NCBI GenBank assembly: GCA_016235225.1
Contig: JACRLS010000243.1
Span: forward strand, 1-5,194
Length of the DNA: 5,194 nucleotides
Direction of reading: 5' to 3'
DNA from: Nitrospirota bacterium
Lineage (GTDB): Bacteria; Nitrospirota; Nitrospiria; Nitrospirales; Nitrospiraceae
Position 1 is the first letter of the stretch. Each line of letters opens with the position of its first letter. Positions 1-4,628 of this stretch are shown here, one piece after another. Under the pieces are notes generated by a model, which was given only the letters and a program-made list of their open reading frames with translations, ran no database searches and was not told the origin of the DNA. The translations under genes were made by a program, and so were the position numbers.

Positions 1-58
1 CCTCACATTCCCGTCCAATCACCGTGGGTCCGGTTCGATGGCATTTCATAAACGCGAG

Positions 59-239
59 GTAACTACTCAGGTGTTCAGGCTGAAGGCTGAAGGCTATACA
101 TTATCTCGCAAGGCACGAATCAAGCCATTCACAACCTTCTCGGTTTCTACGACCTTGGGTTCAAGCAGAGATGAATTCTTCAATCGCAGGCTGAAGACTG
201 AAGACTAAAAGCCTTCAGCCTATCTGCCTGAGTAGTTAC
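59..239. repeat. Inverted-repeat-bounded element, about 181 bp, MITE-like
   Basis: The left arm (59-88) and the right arm (210-239) are inverted copies. The outer 13 bases match exactly (gtaactactcagg on the left), then come 5 unmatched bases, then 12 exact bases (aggctgaaggct). Just inside the arms are 7-nt tandem units: ctgaagg repeated at 80-94 and ctgaaga at 191-205. The central stretch carries a minus-strand protein remnant. Paired ends around a short degenerate coding core suggest a non-autonomous mobile or genome-wide repetitive element. I see no clear target-site duplication immediately outside the arms. The arms could also fold into a long hairpin in the mRNA downstream of the operon and act as a 3'-end or stabilising structure. 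The inverted repeat is read directly; its mobility is inferred. Confidence 0.8.
94..189 (-). pseudogene. C-terminal remnant of a four-helix-bundle (23S rRNA intervening-sequence type) protein
   Basis: On the minus strand the frame ending at a TAG (94-96) encodes about 31 residues, closing with ETEKVVNGLIRALRDNV. The motif NGLIRALR close to the stop resembles the C-terminus of four-helix-bundle proteins of the 23S rRNA intervening-sequence (TIGR02436-like) family, which often end in LNGLIRSLR. These proteins are normally about 115 to 125 residues. Here only the last helix survives, there is no start codon, and an in-frame stop lies just upstream inside the ctgaag repeats. The remnant sits entirely between the two inverted-repeat arms, suggesting that the full gene was once cargo of the element and was lost by internal deletion. 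The family call comes from a short remembered motif, so it is moderate at best. Confidence 0.5.
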
Positions 240-313
240 TATGAAGGCCGCATGGCCGCCCGGCACGCGCCGATGCTTCTCCCTGCTCCACCATCATCGG
301 AATTCGGTCAATC

Positions 314-1363
314 TCATCGCGCTCCATCTCCGGACAATACGACCTTGACGGTCTTGGCCATAATGCGAAGATCGATGGAGAGTGATAGATTCTTCACGTA
401 ATACAGGTCGTACTGGAGCTTGACGTGGGCGTCCTCGGCCGAAGCCCCGTAACGGAACCGGGTTTGCGCCCAGCCGGTAATCCCGGGCCTGACGGACTGC
501 CGGAGGTCATAGTAGGGAATGGAAGATCTCAGTTCCCGGACGAATTCCGGACGTTCCGGTCTCGGCCCCACGAAACTCATCTCACCTCGTAAGACGTTGA
601 TGAGTTGCGGCCACTCATCGAACCGCCACTTCCTTAGCCAACGTCCCACTCGAGACACTCGTGGATCTTTGTGTGCCGCCCAGGCCGCCCCGTTCCGTTC
701 GGCATCTTGCCTCATCGATCGAAACTTCCACATGACATACGGCTCGCCACGGAGCCCGACGCGCCATTGGCGATACAGGATCGGACCGGGGGAATCGGCC
801 TTGATCAGAATCCCGACCAAGACGAACAGAGGCAGCAAGAGAATCAGGCCGGTGACCGCGATCAGGATATCCACGGCCCGCTTCACGATCAGGGTACGCC
901 AGCACCTTCGGAATCCATCGGAAAAGATCAGCATGCTCGGCCGGAGATGGTCGATCGAGAGCCGGCCCGATTCTTCTTCGATCAAGGCGTTGCCGTCGAC
1001 GACTTCCCTCCCCATCACCTTCATATCGAGAAGCGATTGCACCGGGAGCACCGTCCGGCGGTCTTCCAGACAGACCGCAATCGTGTCAACTTGATGGAGC
1101 TGCGCAATATCTTGCACCTGATCATAGCTGCCGATGATCTTGGGATTGCCGAGAGACTCCCCGAGCCCGGAGGCATTCTTCTCAAGAAAGGGGCTGGCCG
1201 GCCGACTGACCGCCGCACTCCCGACGCCCGGGCGTTTCTCCAATAGCGTAGAAGTATTCATCGTGACCCCCGGTGCTCTTCTTTGACAATTCGCATACGT
1301 CGTATCGCCTTCGAGCCCGTCGTTGGACACCGTCTCTCTCACAAGCGTCGCCCCGCGACTCAT
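314..1363 (-). CDS. Undecaprenyl-phosphate sugar phosphotransferase, PEP-CTERM/exosortase-associated type (EpsB_2-like), N-terminally short
   Basis: This is an initiating phosphoglycosyl transferase of the bacterial sugar transferase family (PF02397), which moves a sugar phosphate from a nucleotide sugar to undecaprenyl phosphate at the inner membrane. With the start at 1363 (349 residues), residues about 68-150 match the end of the CoA-binding-like domain (GNPKIIGSY, then LRPSMLIFSDGF). Residues about 161-187 form the membrane helix, followed by DSPGP (190-194), KFRSM (213-217), FDEWPQL with the catalytic Asp-Glu pair (249-250), and VGPRPERPEF (265-274). The ending TVKVVLSGDGAR is typical of TIGR03013. 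Family members are about 450 residues with several N-terminal membrane helices; these are absent here. Start choice is uncertain. ATG 1363 has AGGA 7 nt upstream. ATG 1261 lies closer to where homology begins but has only a G-run. ATG 1423 has no Shine-Dalgarno sequence and lies in a hairpin. Product confidence is high, start confidence low. Confidence 0.9.
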   Translation of the reverse strand: MSRGATLVRETVSNDGLEGDTTYANCQRRAPGVTMNTSTLLEKRPGVGSAAVSRPASPFLEKNASGLGESLGNPKIIGSYDQVQDIAQLHQVDTIAVCLEDRRTVLPVQSLLDMKVMGREVVDGNALIEEESGRLSIDHLRPSMLIFSDGFRRCWRTLIVKRAVDILIAVTGLILLLPLFVLVGILIKADSPGPILYRQWRVGLRGEPYVMWKFRSMRQDAERNGAAWAAHKDPRVSRVGRWLRKWRFDEWPQLINVLRGEMSFVGPRPERPEFVRELRSSIPYYDLRQSVRPGITGWAQTRFRYGASAEDAHVKLQYDLYYVKNLSLSIDLRIMAKTVKVVLSGDGAR

Positions 1364-1411
1364 CGACGCGTCCTGCGGACGAAGAAGATCGGGGCATCGG
1401 AGAATGACGCC

Positions 1412-1430
1412 CGTCGGCCTCATGCCGACG
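1412..1430. other. Short perfect hairpin between the glycosyltransferase and the sugar transferase
   Basis: Seven bases, cgtcggc (1412-1418), pair perfectly with gccgacg (1424-1430) around a 5-nt loop. It lies about 40 nt beyond the glycosyltransferase stop. No T-run follows on the minus strand, so it is not a standard intrinsic terminator. Its loop contains the ATG at 1423, which argues against that codon as the start of the sugar transferase. A role in mRNA processing or attenuation is possible but unproven. Confidence 0.5.
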
Positions 1431-1469
1431 CTGCAGCCATGTCCTGTGACGGAGTCGGAGACTGTGGGT

Positions 1470-2708
1470 CTAGCGGCTCAGGTGCCCCGCGAGGTCACTC
1501 GGAGGAAGTCTTGATGCAGATTCCCTGATCGGAGGAGGCATGTCCTTGGCTTGTAAGCAACGGAGATATTCCTGATACAGGGCACGCCAGATCGTCTCCT
1601 GTTGAAAATCACGAAGCACCCGCTGCCTCGCCTGCCGGCCGTGACGGCGACGCAACTCCGGATCGCGAATATAGGCGCGCACGGCTGAGGCCAGCGCAGG
1701 GGCATCGTACGGCGGCAGGAGCGTACCGGTCACCCCGTCCTCGATCACATCGACACACCCTGGGACACGAGTGCCGATGCTCGGCAAGGTCATGGCCGCC
1801 GCTTCCAGGAGCACGATGGGCAGTCCCTCCCGATACGTGGGGAGCACAAGAGCGTCCATGGACGCAAACAAGCGCGGCGTGTCCCAATCCTGCCCCATCA
1901 AGTGGATGCGCGGATCATTCCGCAAGGCCGCTTCCACCTCAGCCGGGAGCGGGTCCTCAGGCTCGATCGGACCAACCATCAGCATATGAAGGTTGGGAAA
2001 CTCCTCTCGCAGAGTTTTCCAGGCATCCACCAGCTCGACGATGCCCTTGCTCCACACGATCCGCCCGACAAATCCCAGGACAAAGGCATCCGCCGGAATT
2101 CCGAATCTGGCCCGGACCTCTTCTCGTGAAACCGGAGGCACATGAGCGGGATTGAAGCGATGGGTCGCATCGACTCCGTTGCAGCTTCCCTGTAGCAACA
2201 CTTTGATCTTCTCAGGAGGGCAGAGACCGGCGTCCCGAGCGAGCGCTTCCACCGAAGCGCTGACGCACAATACCCGTTGTGCCAGCCGGCAGGCCCCTCG
2301 TTCAGCCACAATGAGCAACCGGCGTTTCCACCCCGTCGACGTCACGAACCGGAGCCCGTGAAGATGATAGATCCGCACCGGCACCCCCGCCAGCCACCCC
2401 GCCAGCATCCCGAGCAGACCGCCCTTCGGGGTGTGCGCATGGATGATGGTCGGCCGGATCTGGCGAAACCACTTCCAGATTCTAAAGAGCGACAGCAGAT
2501 CACGGAATGGCGTAATCCGCCGTTCCATGTCCACGGCCTTCACCGGCACGCCTTCTTGCTCAGAAAACTTCGACAAGAGCCCGCCTGGCGACGACAGGGC
2601 ATAGACGTCGAAGCCACGGCGTTTCATGTAGCCCACCTGCCCCGTCACATAGAACAATGCGTAGGGCACCGTGGTCATGTGCACAAGTCGAACGCGTTGA
2701 GTGGACAT
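1470..2708 (-). CDS. Glycosyltransferase, GT4-type (GT-B fold)
   Basis: This 412-residue cytoplasmic or membrane-associated enzyme probably adds a sugar from a nucleotide donor to a lipid-linked glycan acceptor. The N-terminal acceptor-side domain (about 1-195) includes HAHTPKGGLLG at 90-100. The C-terminal donor-binding domain (about 205-380) includes GFVGRIVWSKG at 212-222 with the basic residues R216 and K221, and the retaining-type E-x7-E motif in REGLPIVLLE (E294, E302). PGCVDVIEDGVTG (316-328) is also typical of GT4 proteins. Length is normal for the family. The ATG at 2708 has GGGAG 5 nt upstream and begins 12 nt after the deacetylase stop, so the two genes are very likely co-transcribed. 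The linkage and sugar specificity cannot be read from sequence. Similar proteins act as second-step transferases, such as the PglA-type N-acetylgalactosaminyltransferases, and the adjacent initiating transferase fits that role by inference. Confidence 0.93.
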   Translation of the reverse strand: MSTQRVRLVHMTTVPYALFYVTGQVGYMKRRGFDVYALSSPGGLLSKFSEQEGVPVKAVDMERRITPFRDLLSLFRIWKWFRQIRPTIIHAHTPKGGLLGMLAGWLAGVPVRIYHLHGLRFVTSTGWKRRLLIVAERGACRLAQRVLCVSASVEALARDAGLCPPEKIKVLLQGSCNGVDATHRFNPAHVPPVSREEVRARFGIPADAFVLGFVGRIVWSKGIVELVDAWKTLREEFPNLHMLMVGPIEPEDPLPAEVEAALRNDPRIHLMGQDWDTPRLFASMDALVLPTYREGLPIVLLEAAAMTLPSIGTRVPGCVDVIEDGVTGTLLPPYDAPALASAVRAYIRDPELRRRHGRQARQRVLRDFQQETIWRALYQEYLRCLQAKDMPPPIRESASRLPPSDLAGHLSR

Positions 2709-2713
2709 GGTGA

Positions 2714-2718
2714 CTCCC
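2714..2718 (-). promoter_or_regulatory. Ribosome binding site of the glycosyltransferase
   Basis: GGGAG on the minus strand lies 5 nt before the ATG at 2708, inside the 12-nt gap after the deacetylase stop. This supports the start and translation from a shared transcript. Confidence 0.7.
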
Positions 2719-2720
2719 GG

Positions 2721-3749
2721 CTAGCGTTGGAGGACGAGTTGATGTGTGATCTCCTCCAGGCGGAGGACGGGTTGGTGTTTGCTCTCCTCCAGACGCTGGG
2801 CATAGTCTCCCATCGTGAGAATATCCAGCAGACCCTTTTCCCTCATGCGGGCGGCGAAGGCGAAGATTCTCTCCAAGCCCGAGAACATGGCGTCAGGTTT
2901 GGCGTTCAAATCGAATGGATGAAACCACAGATGGTAGAGATCCCCCCTCTTGACGGCCTGATTGATGCCGGCCTTGACCCGGCGAACCTGACAGGCCATG
3001 GGAATCAGCGTCCGAATGCCGACCTTTGGCATGAAGAATTGGTTGCCAGGGATGTTCCACAGGCCGGGAAGCGTCTCTTCGGCTCGAACCGGAACGGGCG
3101 GAATCCCCCAGAGCTGATGCCAATAGTGGACGGCTCTCAAGATGGGGCCGAATCCCCAGCCTCGCATGAGGGGATCCTGTCCCCGATAGGCCTTGATCCC
3201 CAGTTTGTGCAAGATATTCAGGTGCCCGACCATGTTCCGAGGAAACACGAAGCTGTTCAGGGTGATCCCCTTCTCTCGCGCCGTTTCCAAGGCCGCCTTC
3301 AAATCGGCCTCCGCCATCGCGGGCGTGCATTCGGGATCACCGTAATAAATATGTCCGAAGGAGTGGGACCCGATTTCATGCCGAACTTTCGCATTTCGGA
3401 TCCACTCCACGACGTCCGGGGCGTACCAGGCCGGCGCGCTCGCGGCCTCGGTACAGGGATCATGCCGGAACCATTCGTGAGGCAGCCAGGAATAGGCCGC
3501 ATGCGGAGCGCTGTTGCCGTGCGATTGACCGCGCTGATCGCGCTCACACCGATCCAACATCAGATGCCCGACCGTCGCCCAGGTCGCCGGAATCTCGTAT
3601 CGGTCCATCAATGCGAGCAATCGACGGATGTGCGGTCGCTCTTCCAACGATTCCGCTTCAAGCTTGTCCAAGGGCATCTTGTCGAAACGCCCCCATGACA
3701 TCTCGAAGTCCAGACTGAGGACCATCGTGCCCCGTTTCCCGTTCAACAT
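2721..3749 (-). CDS. Polysaccharide deacetylase-like protein (CE4/NodB-type fold)
   Basis: With the start at 3749 the protein has 342 residues. It probably removes acetyl groups from amino sugars of a glycan or lipid-linked precursor. Motif 1 is LSLDFEMSWG (11-20): Asp14 and Glu16 stand where classical CE4 enzymes have TFDDG, as in the SLDFE/DVE subgroup seen in capsule and PEP-CTERM loci. Motif 2 is EIGSHSFGH (125-133), giving the two metal-binding histidines H129 and H133. FVFPRN (167-172) and LWFHPFD (274-280) correspond to the later conserved motifs. No signal peptide or membrane segment is visible, so a cytoplasmic location is likely. The ATG at 3749 has a strong GGAGGAG just upstream. 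The frame stays open to an ATG at 3998, but the added 83 residues are basic, low-information and unlike the family. The last 22 residues come from a 33-nt tandem duplication. The exact substrate is unknown. Confidence 0.88.
   Translation of the reverse strand: MLNGKRGTMVLSLDFEMSWGRFDKMPLDKLEAESLEERPHIRRLLALMDRYEIPATWATVGHLMLDRCERDQRGQSHGNSAPHAAYSWLPHEWFRHDPCTEAASAPAWYAPDVVEWIRNAKVRHEIGSHSFGHIYYGDPECTPAMAEADLKAALETAREKGITLNSFVFPRNMVGHLNILHKLGIKAYRGQDPLMRGWGFGPILRAVHYWHQLWGIPPVPVRAEETLPGLWNIPGNQFFMPKVGIRTLIPMACQVRRVKAGINQAVKRGDLYHLWFHPFDLNAKPDAMFSGLERIFAFAARMREKGLLDILTMGDYAQRLEESKHQPVLRLEEITHQLVLQR
2728..2793 (-). repeat. 33-nt tandem duplication at the 3' end of the deacetylase gene
   Basis: Two adjacent 33-nt units, 2728-2760 and 2761-2793, match at 27 of 33 positions. 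They encode two 11-residue copies at the protein C-terminus, LEESKHQPVLR followed by LEEITHQLVLQ. Each unit begins with ggagga and ends near tcctcc. At the junction, tcctcc (2752-2757) and ggagga (2762-2767) can form a 6-bp hairpin with a 4-nt loop. The duplication is in frame and lies outside the catalytic motifs. Confidence 0.85.
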
Positions 3750-4033
3750 AAGCTCCTCCAGGTGGTCGATCAGGTCGTCTGACCGGTTACGGCGCGGATG
3801 TTCATCCCGCCAGACGGCGACGTGTGAAGCATACTTGCCGTCCCTGGAGCGGACACCGGCTTCCCATTCACAGCCGGCCCTTCTGCCTGCCCAGAGCCGA
3901 TCCCGACGGGCGTGAACGCCCCCCCGCAGTCGGTCTCCGAGCGATGCCTTCCCTTGCCGCATAGCACTTTTCGCCGGACCGGCAGAGACCGCACCCAATC
4001 ACGGATACGATCGTGCCGGCCAGGCTGCCTCGT
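3750..4033. other. 284-nt gap between the DUF5989 gene and the deacetylase
   Basis: This is the longest gap inside the gene row. The minus-strand deacetylase frame stays open across most of it, and a second minus-strand frame is open from about 3994 to 3770. Neither translation shows a recognisable motif, a membrane segment or a good ribosome binding site. I see no clear -35/-10 pair and no hairpin followed by a T-run. It may hold a promoter for the deacetylase-glycosyltransferase-sugar transferase half, or be the eroded remains of a lost gene. Confidence 0.5.
3753..3759 (-). promoter_or_regulatory. Strong ribosome binding site deciding the deacetylase start
   Basis: GGAGGAG on the minus strand lies 3 nt before the ATG at 3749; counting from the GGAGG core the spacing is 5 nt. 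It is the best Shine-Dalgarno match near this gene and favours 3749 over the upstream in-frame ATG at 3998. Confidence 0.8.
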
Positions 4034-4186
4034 TTAGAACAAGGTGTAGATAAAGGGCGCCACGGCTGACCCTTCGGTCAACACGATCAACGCGCCGAGC
4101 AAGAACAAGAACATGACCATCGGCAAGAGCCAGAACTTCTTCCGTTCCTTTAAAAATCCCCAGAGTTCCAACGTAAATTCCTGCAT
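4034..4186 (-). CDS. DUF5989-family small membrane protein
   Basis: This 50-residue protein begins MQEFTLELWGFLKERKKFW and ends GSAVAPFIYTLF. It has a short amphipathic start, a basic KERKK patch (13-17) and one hydrophobic helix (about 18-38), so it is probably a single-pass inner-membrane peptide with its N-terminus in the cytoplasm. The LWGFLKERKKFWLLP start and the SAVAPFIYTLF ending match my recollection of the DUF5989 family, whose members are about 50 residues. The ATG at 4186 has AAAGGAG 8 nt upstream. It begins 20 nt after the stop of the SxtJ-like gene, so co-translation in one operon is likely. Family function is unknown; these proteins recur beside SxtJ-like proteins and carbamoyltransferases, suggesting a membrane accessory role. 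The same frame is open far upstream, but that extension overlaps the two preceding genes out of frame and is not real. Confidence 0.9.
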   Translation of the reverse strand: MQEFTLELWGFLKERKKFWLLPMVMFLFLLGALIVLTEGSAVAPFIYTLF

Positions 4187-4194
4187 GTTGTGCG

Positions 4195-4201
4195 CTCCTT
4201 T
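4195..4201 (-). promoter_or_regulatory. Ribosome binding site of the DUF5989 gene
   Basis: AAAGGAG on the minus strand lies 8 nt upstream of the ATG at 4186. It fixes the start of this 50-residue protein within a frame that otherwise stays open for a long distance upstream. Confidence 0.8.
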
Positions 4202-4206
4202 CCAGT

Positions 4207-4602
4207 TTAGTATTGTCGGTACAGATGAGAGCCGGGACGCTCCGTTCTCGCAAGACGATAGGTGGACAGATCTGCATTGAACCGCCGCCGCATCGAGTCT
4301 TTCCCGAAAGCCCGGCGGACCAGGGCGATCGGCGTGACCAGCCCGAAAAAGCCGACGGAGAGAATCAACCGCGTGTTGATCCAACTCATCCAGGCCCCCA
4401 ACTTCATCCACCCGGCGTACAGCGGGGCCAGTAGTCGCGGCATCACGAGCGCCGGAACCAGCAATCCGGCTCCGAGCATGAGTGCCCACCAGCGTCCCGG
4501 CCGGCCGTGGATGACCAGAGGCCACAACGCGATGAGGAGGCACATGCCCCCCATCAGGCACCCGAACGAACGCAGTTGTTTGGGAGTCGTCGTCTGTTCC
4601 AT
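4207..4602 (-). CDS. SxtJ-family membrane protein
   Basis: This 131-residue protein has three likely membrane helices (about 14-31, 38-54 and 76-96) and a basic cytoplasmic-looking tail (KDSMRRRFNADLSTYRLAR) ending HLYRQY. The small size, helix pattern, the D-x-MRRRF segment and an aromatic C-terminus fit the SxtJ family, named after a gene of the cyanobacterial saxitoxin cluster and often encoded beside a carbamoyltransferase. Its biochemical role is not established; a partner or anchor of the carbamoyltransferase at the membrane is a reasonable inference. The ATG at 4602 has AAGGA 8 nt upstream and is preferred over an in-frame TTG at 4623, which adds 7 residues and lies close to the preceding stop. 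The gap to the carbamoyltransferase stop is 26 nt and to the DUF5989 start 20 nt. Confidence 0.85.
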   Translation of the reverse strand: MEQTTTPKQLRSFGCLMGGMCLLIALWPLVIHGRPGRWWALMLGAGLLVPALVMPRLLAPLYAGWMKLGAWMSWINTRLILSVGFFGLVTPIALVRRAFGKDSMRRRFNADLSTYRLARTERPGSHLYRQY

Positions 4603-4610
4603 GGGGTTGT

Positions 4611-4615
4611 TCCTT
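4611..4615 (-). promoter_or_regulatory. Ribosome binding site of the SxtJ-like gene
   Basis: AAGGA on the minus strand lies 8 nt upstream of the ATG at 4602, within the 26-nt gap after the carbamoyltransferase stop. It sits downstream of the alternative TTG at 4623 and so supports the shorter protein. Confidence 0.6.
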
Positions 4616-4628
4616 CTCGGCAAAAGGC

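Larger units (their letters stand above)
1..313. other. Intergenic region without an intact gene, downstream of the sugar transferase
   Basis: No convincing full gene is visible on either strand. Positions 59-239 are occupied by an inverted-repeat element, described separately. Positions 240-313 form a 74-nt spacer to the sugar-transferase stop, holding only a short ggcc-gcat-ggcc palindrome near 250-261 and no T-tract suggesting an intrinsic terminator. Positions 1-58 hold short open frames, including a minus-strand ATG at 49 running off the left edge, but none has a ribosome binding site or a recognisable product. Confidence 0.7.

Noticed and set aside
1..49. A minus-strand reading frame beginning at the ATG at 49 and leaving the window
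   Set aside because: Only 16 codons are visible, there is no ribosome binding site, and nothing in the translation is recognisable.
59..239. CRISPR array, suggested by the ctgaag direct repeats
   Set aside because: The direct repeats are 7 nt and adjacent, without spacers of regular length. The main structure is a single inverted pair, and no cas gene is present.
243..264. Possible intrinsic terminator after the sugar transferase, around ggccgcatggcc
   Set aside because: The stem is only 4 bp and no T-run follows on the minus strand.
2277..3698. A 473-codon plus-strand open frame opposite the deacetylase and glycosyltransferase genes
   Set aside because: It lies antisense to two genes with clear family motifs, is rich in His, Arg, Pro and Gln as shadow frames in GC-rich DNA are, and shows no recognisable domain.
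3750..3998. An 83-residue N-terminal extension of the deacetylase from the ATG at 3998
   Set aside because: The extension has no family-like motif and no Shine-Dalgarno sequence, while the ATG at 3749 has GGAGGAG directly upstream and begins just before the first catalytic motif.
4603..4623. TTG at 4623 as the start of the SxtJ-like gene
   Set aside because: It would lie 5 nt after the preceding stop with no Shine-Dalgarno sequence of its own. The ATG at 4602 has AAGGA at a suitable distance and gives a more family-like N-terminus.
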